Both the position numbers and the translations under genes were made by a program. From Plectrocnemia conspersa (Eukaryota; Arthropoda; Insecta; Trichoptera; Polycentropodidae): DNA of 64,000 nucleotides. Below are positions 22,602 through 35,213 of this stretch, in pieces. The stretch covers positions 248,001 to 312,000 of the forward strand of contig VTFK01000373.1 in assembly GCA_009617715.1 (NCBI GenBank), in the 5' to 3' direction. The number at the start of each line of letters is the position of its first letter. Position 1 is the first letter of the stretch. A model generated the notes under the pieces. It was given only the letters and a program-made list of their open reading frames with translations, was not told where the DNA came from and did not search any database.

Positions 22602-23613
22602 TTAACACTTTACTGACCACGCCCGCCACGTTGACGAGACACACAACCAAGCGTTAATAACCGCGTACTCCACGTTTTTAAAACAAAAACGCAACGTAAT
22701 ATTTTGACTTCGATATCTGAATAATAGAAATCGGGAAAATACACGATATATAGATTTATAAAACTATAAATTTCTAAGTCTTTTACATTTTGTTTTCAAA
22801 CTTCAATCTATAATCCGCGATAATGTGCTATAGATGGGTCATCTAACCAGGGGCTGCACAAATGATACATCTGATAGTGCATTAAGAAACAAGCGCTTAT
22901 GAATAAAAAAAGTGTGAACTCCCACTACTGCTTCGACTTTTGCCTACCTCCAGAGGCGAAACAGTTTTTGCAGATGTATAAATATACCTTTTTCAATCTA
23001 TCCTAGATTAAGTATTTCGGCATCAACCTTGGCGACGTCATGTTATTCGTATTGTGTATATGCAGAATTGTTATAAATACAAACTGGACAATTAATCTAA
23101 AAAGTGGGTAGATGTGAGCATTACTGAACTTAAAAAATGGTTTGCGTTAATGATTGTTGTATGGATTGTAATAAAATGCATATTATATGATTATTGCTCT
23201 ACAAATACATTAATTGTGTGATATTATCAAATTATACTAGTTATAATTTATTCATTTAAGGCTTTCATCAATCAACAAGTTTCCACAATACGTCACAATA
23301 GTAAAGAACTGTCAGGTTCATCAATTGAACCACTCTTCTATCTACAATTAAAGCAAAAACTCATATTTTTAATTCGTAAAAAAGCCAGTTCTACTTGTGA
23401 TAAGACTTGTCTAAGAAAAAATAGGTTTCTTTAATTAAATAGGATACCACCGTATGAAAGCTTTTAATAGCATAGGTTGCAAAGTACGCACTTGAGCCAG
23501 AAAGGATTTGAAATATCCTTCGCGTTGAGAAAAGCTTACGTTCAAAAATTCAAGATTGCTGCGTACCAAAGCGTTATAGGGGACATAAATATCTGACGGT
23601 TCGTCAAAGTTAA
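22602..23613 (+). mobile_element. piggyBac-like element remnant
   Basis: The left end TTAACACTTTACTGACCACG and the right end (reverse complement TTAACTTTGACGAACCGTCA) both carry the TTAA target. Between them, near 23095-23215, is a broken frame reading DVSITELKKWFALMIVVWIV and then L-Y-D-Y-C-S-T-N. This matches the start of the piggyBac DDE domain (E-L-K-x-F-x-G-L then D-Y-W-S). The element is only about 1 kb, so most of the transposase is gone. Confidence 0.55.
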
Positions 23614-24559
23614 ACGCTTATAACAAAGCTGAGCATTTTAAAATATTTTTCGCAGAAGTCGTTTACGTGTAGAGAAAAGTTTCTTTAGTCAAATCGTTCC
23701 CACCGAGATCGTAGGAATAATTTGATAGTGAACGAGAAAATATGGCACTCTCTGACAGTAAAAAGCAGACGATTGCCGGAAACTCATTTTTATAGAGAAT
23801 TTAAATCATTCTTTAGAGAAAAAGAGTCTGCAACAAATCAAATGCATCTAAATAATAAACTGCCGTATTCATGTCATGAAACTATGTTGGATCCTTGAAG
23901 GCGTGACATAATATTTCTATAATCAGCCGCCATACGATAGCTCAGATAACTCAAGAATAACAGAGTTATTTTGCTTGCAATAGATCTTGTTCATATACTT
24001 GTTTGACAATATAGAAAAACTATAAATTCATTTAATTTATAGCACAAATATTTTTTCTTATAAAATAATGTTTTTTTTTTAATATTAAATATTAAAAAAT
24101 TTAGCTGTTATTAAGACAACGTTATTTGGTCTGTGTCTATCTTTATAATATATATTAACACGCATGAATATCCTATAAAACTTAATACCCAGAAAAATGT
24201 TTCGCTGATAATTTTTTTAAATTCTTTATGATTTTTCTGCAACTCGTTATTAAAAATAAATATCATACTTGCTAATGTACTTTCTAAAGAAATGTGTCAA
24301 CTGATCTTAAACAGATTAAACAGATAAAATTAGTTATGTATTTGGGTTGAATGCTTTTATTAAAATAAGTTAACATATTTTTGGTATCATGAATATTTCA
24401 TTTGAATGAAGGAGGTTGGTAAACACGTAGTGACATCTTCTACTAACTAGCAAGAAGGTGATTATTTAGATGTGTATGATGCTTTAACAATATATAAGGA
24501 AGGTATCTTATAAATAGTACATATATGTATGAAAAGCCAGATGATTATGGACCTCTCTC
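23614..24559. other. AT-rich DNA, nothing recognised
   Basis: No supported feature. Confidence 0.35.
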
Positions 24560-24960
24560 GCACATATACACGCACATTTATTCACGTTCGGTTAGGAATA
24601 TATTTTTTGTGTCAAACGTAACACGGGACTCGGGAGAATTAGATTTAACGTTTCGGTATGCGATATTGGAAACCGACGACCATTAGCTGTCAAGGCCTGT
24701 AATATAATCAATTCCGTGCCGGAGAAGCACACTAATATTCATAGAAACGAAATTTTAATGAAACCCCTGAGATATTATAGGCATTTGCACATTCTCACGC
24801 CGCCTAATTGTAAAATGCTTGCTATTTCTGAAATTATTTTAGCTTAACATATTTTCGTGCGCGAGTGTGTACGTAGTATGTATCCAAGGTCCAACGTCGA
24901 CAAAGGTTTTCCGAAACTGGCAAAAAGGACCGGCGATTTTCGGGTGGTGATTATCTTAAA
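24560..24960. promoter_or_regulatory. Moderately GC-rich, possibly conserved noncoding block
   Basis: Base composition rises and CpG is kept, with homeodomain-type cores near 24805 (CCTAATTG). No coding frame is supported. A regulatory role is inferred from composition only. Confidence 0.2.
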
Positions 24961-25892
24961 TTATAAAGTATTAATGTTTTTTTTATTATTATATAGGATA
25001 ATCCACATTTAAAACATCATAGTGGTCAGAACTCGAATCTGTATTAGGGTGGCTCTTATTTTAAAAATCTAATTTATTTAGCGGTTAAAAAAATACCGCA
25101 ATTAAAAAATATTTTTAAAGCTTAAAGTTAATTTAAAAAATATAATAATTGAAAAATATGATAATATTCTAAATTCCAATCACAAAAATTAATAGTAAAG
25201 GTTCAATATAGCTTATTCATATTATATATGTAATATATAATTTATAGCTGAGTTTAAGACTATGGAATATTTAATATATTATTTTAATATATATTTATGA
25301 ATAATATTAGAGACTTCGATGATTTTAATTACTGTTTTATTAATAATATATAAAAATATTCATTATGTTAGAAAATTAAAATCTAGTTTTTTTCTAGCTC
25401 CATCGTCATTATGCGATTTTATTATATTATCCATAAATTTAAAAAAATATTATAATTAATAATATGTAGCCCAAAACTCGGCTATAAATTAAATACCATG
25501 TATAATTAAATTCTAGTAATAAAATAATGCTTACCAAAATGATAGAATAGGGTTATAGTCGACAATTAATACTTGCAAGACCTTGGATCGAATCCCATAT
25601 TAACTTTTGTGTTTTTGAATTTCTTACATGTCCAGCTGATTACTTATAATTCCAAACAATCATCGTAGATCAGGTTATAATCCTACAAATAAATATCAAT
25701 TTAAACTGGGTCGTACATATTGGGTATAAAAAAATATTTATTAATGAGCTAATTCGCTCAGAAAATAGAACAATATCTCAAGTTTGTAGTGTTTAATTGC
25801 AGATCTTAGAGATAGCAACTTTTTAAGCATGTGTATTTCTATTAAAGATACAAAATGCCATTGTTAAAAAAATTACCGAAAAAGGAAGCAAA
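24961..25892. other. AT-rich DNA with a B-box-like site
   Basis: GGATCGAATCCC near 25583-25594 fits the polymerase III B box (GWTCRANNC). No acceptor stem or complete A box is evident, so this is at most a tRNA-derived SINE fragment. A second such site, ATTCGAGTCCG, is near 32133. Confidence 0.25.
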
Positions 25893-26880
25893 TTCACACT
25901 TTATTAATTTATTATATATTTTATTGCCTTATAGCTTATTAAGATCATTTTTACACTAAGCAAATTTTAATTAAAAATACATATAATATATAACTTGAGC
26001 AGAAAATAAAAAAAAACTTACTTATAATTTGGCACAAGGGTGTTTTTTTTATTCCATTTAAGAAGACCCTTACAGTTTTTTTTGCGAATTGTCTTAGGAA
26101 TATTATTATACATTATTCACCTCTTTTTAGTATTAAATCTATAAACATATTTTTTTTTTAAATACTAATAAAAATATTCTGCTAACATATTATTTTCCAA
26201 CTTATATATAAATATTAAAACATTTATTTTCAATACTTCCTAAACATTTAATAATTCTAATCTATCAATCATACTTTTACAACATGTAAATCTATTTTTA
26301 TTTAACACTACTCTCATTGCTCCATATTATTAGTTTTGCAACATTTTTTTTATCCAATTCATTTAACATATCTAACATTGTTGAACAATAAATAAAATGA
26401 AGCAATATGATAATTGTAAAACATATTTTTCATTGTAGATAATATACCTATTTTTTACTAATATGTAATTATTCTGGTATATCAATTATCCTAATATTTA
26501 TGATATTAGCTATTACTATTTTAATATTATTTTAATTAATAAGCATACATTTAGTTTATTCTCATTTAGTTGAAATACTTCATTTTTTAACTATATTTTT
26601 ATTATATTTAATTCATTATTTAAATTATCTACAACTTCTTCAGTAGTAACATTAATGCAATACATTAATGTATTGTCCGCAATATGTAAAATACACTTTT
26701 AAGATTAATAACTATATTAATAATATATAATATAAATAACAATGCTCCCAATTTAGACCCCTGTGGTACACCGTGAGATATTAAGTTCTCTTTGCAATAC
26801 GCATAATTTATTTTAATACTGTTGACGTTGATTTCGGTAGAGCAGTGTGTGTCTTCGTGATGCTCTTTAAACAATTCGCT
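25893..26880 (-). mobile_element. CR1/Jockey-type LINE, copy 3 (older)
   Basis: On the minus strand this is a diverged relative of copies 1 and 2. Motif B (SHGVPQGSKLGALLF) is at about 26795-26745. A G-A-M-R-V-V-L-N-K-N-R block is near 26300-26330. The end of the frame is near 26020, and the 3' tail (AAGCTATAAGG...AATAAATTAATAAA) reaches about 25893. Stops are frequent. Here the spacing before A-M-R-V is in frame (21 nt from the preceding Leu codon), unlike copies 1 and 2. Confidence 0.65.
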
Positions 26881-27600
26881 TATGTCTTTAGTGGCAATAT
26901 AGTCACTGCTTGTCTCTGTTGTGACTCGATGGCGTCTCTATTAGTATGACCGAGTGTCAAATATTTTATAATGCTGCTTTGATACAGCTCTGGCCAATCA
27001 CAGACGTAGATGTTTGCGAACCAATTGCAACGCTTCTTGGACACACCCACAAAATGTGTTTACACGTTAATAGATCCACGACCGAAAATCGATTATTTAG
27101 TGACGTTTGGGAAATATTTTTAAAAAAAATATTAAAAAATAAAAATTTTAAAAACATAAAAAAAATTGCACAAGAACTTGAAAACGAAATAAGAAAATAA
27201 AAACTGACTTTAAAATTATTGGAAAACATTAGAATGACTCTCACTTAAATTCATTTCATATCACGATTTCCTTTTTTATTATTTTTTTATTTATTTAATG
27301 ATTAATCAGTTAGTGTTCCTCCTGGTTTTATTTAACCCTATAATTAGTCATTAGTGCAAGCAAAAGAATAATGTTCCAGGCATAAATATTGGCCACATAA
27401 TTTTAGTCACTCTTCTCGTATGTAATTCTAAACAAGGGCGGCAGCGCTTTCCCATGTTGAAGATCCTGATTGAGGTTTCGCAGCTACTTCCAATCTCTGT
27501 TTCTGTAGGATCCAGTGCTACATATGGTACCAAAATAACGTACAGCATTCAAAATTACTTCACTAAATGAATGCAAATATGTAATATTTCAAAATTTTAA
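26881..27600. other. Unassigned stretch with two open frames
   Basis: A plus-strand frame (26946-27200) and a minus-strand frame (27548-27351, containing P-T-E-T-E-I-G-S-S-C-E-T and a Cys-rich C-R-P-C) are richer in G+C than the flanks. I do not recognise either and see no splice context. They may be remains of a repeat. Confidence 0.2.
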
Positions 27601-29507
27601 AAATCATAATAATTTAAAAAAAATATATATTTTGAGGCAAGGATCCACCGGCCTTAAACGAACGTACCATGCACCATTCAGAGGTAACTAATGCAGTGGC
27701 ATGTAGCACTCTTCTAAGTAGGAAGATAGAAGAGGGGAGGACTTATATATTTTTTCTACGAGTAACATATTTCTATGGACTTGCTTAAAAAATATTATAG
27801 CAAATCATATGTGAAAAATATTGACTGATACCACAAAATTTAAAAAATATAGCGACATCATACAGGATCGCATAATACTCGTATTTTTAATCGTTTTATT
27901 GCCAATTTTAATAAAAAGGATCGTGATACAAGTTAAACTTTAAATTGTATATCATATACATAGCTAGTATGTATAATAAATTCGACTACAACAAAAATTA
28001 ATATTTAAAATATTAGTAGCAAAAAAGATATTTACGATCAGTAATCAGATCTGTCAGATTTAAATAAAAAATCAAAATGATTTTAATTTTTAATGCGCAC
28101 AAACTTGACAAACCAAATTTCGAGTCAAAATTACAAATTAAAGCCGATTAAGTATTAACCACCAGAAAGGTCGCTTTAATCAACTGTTTCTACTGAATTG
28201 CTTTTGGAGAATTTTCAACGTTAGTTTTGCCGGAGGCTTGTATATTATTTATACATATAATATAATGTATAAATCATATTAGTATGAAAACGTGTCAAAC
28301 CTTCAGGGACCGAGCGAAATTCCATTCGAATATTCAATTATACAATTTTAAACCTATGCGTACCCGCGTCGGTATAATACAATATCGCATACATGCCTAC
28401 ATGTAAAACAATGTGTACCTCAATAAAAAAATACACATATACTATATAGACACACACAATAATAATAAGTTCAACCTTTATTATTCGCAAGAGTTTTTAC
28501 TCCCTTGTCGTTATGATTTCCTATGTGCTTTCATTGTGCACAAAACGAGATTTTTTATTTTTGATATTATGGTACAGAGAGGTACATGTATGTTTAAGAT
28601 AGCAGATGTCTGGTGATAGGAGTTACCGAGGGGGGGGGGTTAATTTCGTTTTATGGTATCGTAGATATAATATTGATTTTGAAATCTGACAATTAAAAAG
28701 GTATACATACTAAATAAAATTTCATAAAAATCAGTACAAAAAAATCCGATAAGTATGTTTTTAATTTGTATCGATTGTCGCAACATTTTCTTATATTCAA
28801 CGTATATCGTAACCTTTTAATACACCTTAAAAACAATAAGAAGAATTTTGACAGCGATCAAAATTTATTTGTTTTATGACACTCTCCAGATTTTCGGAAA
28901 ATAGCTACGTATTTGTGTAAAATACCATTTATTAGCCTTGATTAAATTAAAGAGCATTAAACCTCAGTGTAATACTTTTAACCTACCTTGTGTTCTATAC
29001 TGTTAAAATGAGAGCCTTGATATTTAATGAAACTTGACAGTATATTGCTTTTTGCTCGTTGATGCTCCTATATAAATCACATGTAATGACATATTACATA
29101 AATTTAAAAACCATTAAGCAATGATTCAGAAATTTATTAACGATGCTATTTATTTTGAAGAATAAATAGTTTGAACGAACTTGTTTCAGGCCAGAAATCA
29201 GAATCAAAATTGATTCAAATTAACTGTACAGTAACCGTAAATCGATAATATAAAAAAGTAGAAGCATGTGCAATAAAAAAAAATCAATTCGCAAAAATGC
29301 TTACGGAATATTCCCTTCAAAAGCACGCACTTTCTATGTATTACTTTCTCAATAAATAATATTCTTCAAAGCGACAGATTTTTGATGCGGCTCCGTGCTA
29401 AATTTTTTTGCAAATTATTGTTGACTTCATTGGTTTTAGAACGTTTAAAAAATATTATACATAAGAAAAAATATTCAACAAATGTAAGTTTGTAGCAGTA
29501 AGTTTAG
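27601..29507. other. AT-rich DNA, nothing recognised
   Basis: Contains a run of ten G near 28631-28640, unusual for this composition, but no supported gene or element. Confidence 0.35.
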
Positions 29508-29537
29508 GTATTCGATCTGAAAATTCAGATCGAATAC
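29508..29537. repeat. Perfect 14-bp palindrome
   Basis: GTATTCGATCTGAA is followed after two bases by its exact reverse complement. It is not linked to any transposon end that I can see. Confidence 0.7.
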
Positions 29538-31189
29538 TGATGTTAGTAAACAGACTTGAAGCGATATTGCTACATGATAATGCAAAACATAATACTTACT
29601 ACAAATTTAAAGGAATTAAGATTAGAATGTTTTTTTTGTCTTTTATTTTGCTGACCTTTTTAAACAAACATACTTATTTCTTAAAAATATGTAATTAAAT
29701 ATTAATTGTAATTTCAAAAAAACTTTTAAGGACGTATATTTTTATTATACCTACTTTTAGGCATATACTCTCAAAAACTAATCAAAGGTGTTACATACTT
29801 TTTTTTACTCTAATATTTTATATTCGTTTGCAACCTCACCATGGGTATATTTTCGAAGGTCTTAAGGCTTAAATCCAAGCTCAGGTTTATTGTACATACA
29901 TTCAGATATATTCGTAATAAGACCAAGCTTTGGGTTATTCTTCAGAGGCTTTATTTTATGACGATATATGATCTATATCATTTGGGACTCGTGCGGAAAT
30001 AGAATTTGTGCGTACTTTAAAATACGACCGGCGAAAAAGAAATGCACAGTAATGTATAATTTATACGAATACAAACAAAAATGAATTTATGAAATACGAT
30101 GATAAATGCGTGAATTTATTAATATATGTATATATATATATTTTTTTTTCTTACATATACCGTAAGTCTTAATCCATTATTATAGACTAGAACAATAACA
30201 CGGTTACCAAATATGTGTAGCAAACATTTCGCTTTATTAATAATTATTATAACGAATATATAAAGTATTTTTTATTTTTTTTAGCTCCCCACTTCACATT
30301 CGTATAACCCTCTTTAGTTCGCTGCGATCAATTCTGCACCGAAATCGCACCCATATATTACCATCGAACCGCAAATTTTTCATACGACAACACGCCGCTA
30401 GATTATGAACGAAGCAAATGTTAGGTTAAATAATGGGTAGCTATCAGTCCGACACACCAAACTTAAATATTTTAGCGTACTTACAAACTGCAAACATAAG
30501 TATTATATATGATCGAAAAACTAAAAATTTTTAAATTGTTAAAGAATGTACAAAACTCCCAAGTTACATTGATTCCATTGGTTTATTACTGTTATTTTAA
30601 AGTTTGATTAATAAACCTATACACAGTGGTAACGGAAAAAAATTGGTCTGAAATTTTACTTGTGTTAATAATATTTTTAAATATATATTAGGTGGAATCG
30701 TGTGAATTAATTTGTCATTTTATATCTCGTGAGATTATATTATATCTACGTTTCAAATTACATTTTCAATAATGATAACAGAAAATAAATTATTTATTTA
30801 TTCAGAATATATTCCAGCATAATATGGCATAAGTAAGTGATCGTGAATATAGTTTATTTGTAAGAAGTAGGCTAAAAAATATTTAAAAATAAAATATCAA
30901 AAGAAGCATTTTGTAACTCACTGTTTGATAGTTTTGAAAATTTAAAAGTATCTTAGGTTTCGAACTTTTTTTTAGTACCTTTTACGATATGGATTTTTGT
31001 AAATAATATTTAATTAAATAGTAGTTCAGGTAACTATTTTAAATAAAAAAGATTCTGATCAATTAACCATAAAAATATTTAAATAATTTTTCAATCACAT
31101 TATCGTTAATATTGGTGATAATCTATTACTTGGTTAATCATACAACTAAAATTACAAATTTAAGTAATATGAATTCTTATGTACTTTCT
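29538..31189. other. AT-rich DNA, nothing recognised
   Basis: A weak rise in G+C around 30290-30450 may be regulatory. No exon is supported. Confidence 0.35.
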
Positions 31190-31345
31190 AAATATTTTAC
31201 TCCTTTCTAATTATTTTATTAGGATTCCGTATTTTTTTTATATATTTTATGTTCTGTTTATGGTATATATTATATGTATGTTTAGTTAAAATTTGTTTGC
31301 TGTAAAAATTGCCTATTAAGCTTAACAAATTAATCAAATAATTAC
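31190..31345 (+). repeat. 3' tail fragment of the CR1/Jockey-type LINE
   Basis: The sequence from the T-rich part through GCCTATTAAGCTTAACAAAT aligns with the 3' untranslated tail of LINE copies 1 and 2 (GCTATTAAGCTAAATAAATT). There is no coding part, so this is an extreme 5' truncation or a remnant. Confidence 0.5.
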
Positions 31346-33480
31346 GTTTAATTTCTTATTAATAAATAATAATAAATTTTAGTAAACTCGACGAATAATC
31401 GCAGTCTTATGTTTATAAATACATCTAAATCTACATCTAAAGTTTAGTAAAATATATTTTTATATAAAAGCGTATTGCTCTTGTACGTAACGGTCACATT
31501 CTTTATTCAATCTTTCAGACTTACGTCTGACATGTCATTGGTGGTAATCTTTTGTTTTCAGAGACATTGTCAAATGGCTCTCTTAGAGAACGTTTAGTCT
31601 TTCATACAATGACATTTTTATTTTTATATTCGAAAGCAACATTTTTTATCAATACCTGCCTCTGCAACTATCATATATGTATACTCAATTTTACTTGTTA
31701 AAATGTTTATGATTATACATTACATTTAAAAATCCATATACAAAAAGAGTAGATACATTTAATTAATATTTATATTTCTATTTAAGTAAAAAGGCATTTT
31801 TTTTAATGAAATACACAAGATATATTCTTCTTTCAAAAATTAAGCATTAATTTATTTTAATAAAATAATAACATGAATTAACTTACTTTTCTTCTCGTCC
31901 CGCCTTCAAAATGTAAATTTAATGTATTTTATAAGTCTAAGTATCTAATGAGATGTATAAACAAAGTGTTAAAAAACGGAGAATAATTTAAAGCGAAACC
32001 TTATTTATAAAATATTCTGTTTTCGTAGCAGATCCCCTTGTACATTATTTTTTAATATTAATAACAAAAATTATAAGTATATATAAATACATTACTAACA
32101 AGATACGGCAATAATTTAAGCTGAAGGTCATAGATTCGAGTCCGATATTTTTTGTTATGTTTTATTCTTACTAGTTAATAAATGTCCTCAATTTGCAAGA
32201 CACGTCTGCATATTCTTTATACATTTCTGCAGCAAATAATGACATTAAAAATAATCCATTTTTAATCGAAAAAGTAAAATATTTGCCTTTAAAACACATT
32301 AAGGAGTATTTGTAAAATTTAATCTTGTAATAAAAAAAATATTGTCAAGTTTTGCCTTTCAAAAAAAAGTAAGTGTCATTAGAACGCTATTGAAGAACAA
32401 AAGCATTATACAAAGGGTAAATTTGTAGTCTAGCGCGCGTCCTTTCCAAACAAAGCGTAGTTTTTTTGGCGGTAATTATGGGTGAATAACGTTACGAAAC
32501 ATTTGTGTTCTGTGCAATATTTATAATTATCACGCAATTGTTTGATCAGGAAATCTCTTTTTCATTATTTTTCTAAGCACTCTGTATGGCCTTATTTTTG
32601 ATGAGTATTTTGGTGTATTCAAAATAGTCATTAAAGAAAATTATGAAGATGGTTGAAACTCCCATACTCTTCTAATAATAATTATTTTGGGTAAAGATTA
32701 CTTTCAAACATCCGGCGATTTATCTAAGTTGTTACTCTTAATATGCGTACCTGTTACTTACATCGAATTTTTTACTTGTATACAACAATACCCGACTGTT
32801 AAGGTCTATTTAAAATGAGCTTTTGCAAGTTTTCATAATCTGACTTTCAGTGGTGTCACTTTATAGCTAGATAGATGCTGAAAAATATTATTTAACATAT
32901 GTGCAAATTACAAAAAAAAAAAAATTGTATGAGGCAGTGTAGTTTTAAATGCAGGCCTTAAAATTCAGTGGTGATCTCCTGATAATCTTCTAGAACTCTC
33001 GATGTGTTCCGCTGACGATATTTGTGGCGCTCCCAAACTTTGACGCTGACAAAAATGGTCGAGAACCAATCGCATCGTATTTGGAAACACAGATGATATC
33101 TAGTGATCGTTGAACTTAGGGGTCGAAATAACTATATAAATTTATAAGTTTGTGGCTATTGTGCAATCTCTGTGTCCATGCACATTTTTTTATTGATGTT
33201 ACCTCTTTGTAATAAAAATATTTTTTGTGTTAATTATGTTAATAAGATCTTTAATTAATATAACAAACTATGCCCGTTTTTGCGATCTCTTAATTATTAA
33301 TTTAAAGCTCGACGATCTCTAACAAGTTTTTAGCACGTAATTGCGTCAAATCTTAGTCCATATGGGCTTGAAGAATATTACATTTTCTATTTATTATCGT
33401 ATTTATAAAAGAGAGCACATATATTAATATAAATAACAATTACTATTTTATTTTAAGTGTATATATTATATATGTATACG
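31346..33480. other. AT-rich DNA, nothing recognised
   Basis: No gene recognised. A B-box-like ATTCGAGTCCG occurs near 32133. Confidence 0.35.
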
Positions 33481-33900
33481 CAGGAATCTATCGTAAAATT
33501 ATTACGGTGCAAGTTTGTCGAATAAAAACGAGATTGAAAAAAATCACCGAACGGAGCGAATTTGTAAAAACGCGATTCCGTATAGGTCAGCATATTTTCT
33601 CTTTAATAAACTCCAAATTCGATTTTACGCCAGAGGCATTGGTCTCATTTTGAGTTCAATCTTAAAAATTTAACAGGCTTCCACTCCAAATTCTTTCTTT
33701 CGAAGGGCACAATAAAAATCAAACGGAACGATTGTGGATATAGTAGGAACGACCAAAGAGAGAAAGAGAGGAAAAAAATCAATTTCAACTAAATAATTCA
33801 CGCCAGCTTCCTCACTGCAACCGCAATAAACCCGACAATAAAATATTTCTCGCTAAGCATCGAGTTTTATAAATAATGGACAAGAGATCCGAATTTTGTG
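33481..33900. promoter_or_regulatory. Moderately GC-rich noncoding block
   Basis: Base composition departs from the flanks, with CpG kept and a GAGA-type purine run near 33757 (AGAGAGAAAGAGAGG). No coding frame is supported. A regulatory role is inferred. Confidence 0.2.
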
Positions 33901-34879
33901 TAAAGTTTATGAGAAACGTGCGACGATAAGTGATCTAGACATTTTTAAATATATATATTTAAATTATTAACTAGTGATACCAGTGTTATATTATAATATA
34001 AATAAAATTTGTGGCTGTCCATAAAAATGCCCTATACTGTAAAATGAAATAGTTATTAATGTGATTTTAATAAGCCAACTCATGTACTGTTTATTTATAA
34101 AGGTTGCCGCTGAAAAAATTAAATTAAGTGATGTGATTTTTTTACGCAATATGACGACTGATGAATCTGTCTTGTATCTAAATCCATATTTTATTGCACA
34201 AGTAATTATGTATACGAATATATTGTACATATGTAAATCAGGTATTAAGTAGCAGTGACTGAATTGGGTCCTTTTATTGTTTTACTATATTTATCGACAT
34301 ATTTATGTATATTTTTGCCATAATAACTAATAAAATATTAAAGAAAAAATACTTTTGTAATTGCCAAAAATCCAGAAAATTAATTACATTTCTGACTTTC
34401 TCAATGTTTGGTATCATTTTTTTATTGATTTTTTCCTTAAGTAATTTGTTACGATAATATTTTTCTTTTTGCATACCGAGTCATATTCTGTTCTACAGCA
34501 TCTATGGTTAAAATAAAACTTCGTACTGATTATAAGTTAAGAACATATGATGCTCGATTATTATTATAAAATAGTATTGATAATTTTTTCAAGTCTTTCT
34601 TTATAACATATAATTTAGTTTGTATAAACTTGTATTTATTATTTAAACTATATTTTTAAATTTTGTATACTTTAACAAACATGACTAATCGAATAAATTT
34701 GTATTGAAAAACACAAATAAAATCTTATTTAAGCATCGATACTCTTCGGGTATGTAGTATGTGTTTTTTAATATATATGATTAAATAAAAGGATGTTATT
34801 TTCTGACAAAATCAGTTTTTAATAGAACCCCATATACAAAATAAATATATTTTGAATTACAAATTCACATTATATCCAT
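33901..34879. other. AT-rich DNA, nothing recognised
   Basis: Downstream flank of the minus-strand gene at 34880. Reading frames here are short and without motifs. Confidence 0.35.
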
Positions 34880-35213
34880 TTAGTTACAAATACAATAAAT
34901 AAATATAAAATATCCAGCTGTTAGCATGAAGGACATCAGCATACAGCAAAAAAACACCAAATAGAAACGATATTGGTCATATTCAGTAGTAAGAGCGAGG
35001 TAATTTATGTCATCTGTAACAAAAAAAAAATATGATTTGAAATGGTTCTTAAAAAATATATTTTATTGAATGCTCACTATCGATCACAATGCTCAATTTT
35101 CGATATCGAGTACTTTTTTCGGGATGAAAAATGACGTTATCTTCTAATTTGAAGTTGAGGAACACGGCATATATGGAAGAAAAGATTTTCCAGAAATACA
35201 CGAATAGCGTCAT
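34880..35213 (-). CDS. Two-exon gene for an 89-residue membrane protein, paralogue of the 2871-3147 gene
   Basis: Exon 1 is 35213-35078 (ATG at 35213-35211, donor ATA|GTGAGC). The intron is 64 bp with a ten-T tract before GTTACAG, and exon 2 is 35013-34880, ending TAA. The join is in frame (136 + 134 nt = 89 codons plus stop). The head MTLFVYFWKIFSSIYAVFLN matches the 68-residue protein at M1, F4, F7, W8, S12, I14, F18, F21 and K22. Exon 2 adds a hydrophobic segment (FYLVFFCCMLMSFMLTAGYF, continuing to about residue 87) that should span a membrane. The family is not known to me. A TCATTC initiator lies 43 nt before the ATG. The same last exon can also join an upstream exon in frame (see 34880-35593), so this may be an alternative first exon of one locus. 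Confidence 0.5.

Noticed and set aside
34061..34252. 63-codon plus-strand frame as a possible Ddr exon
   Set aside because: No resemblance to any DDR segment and no suitable splice pair.
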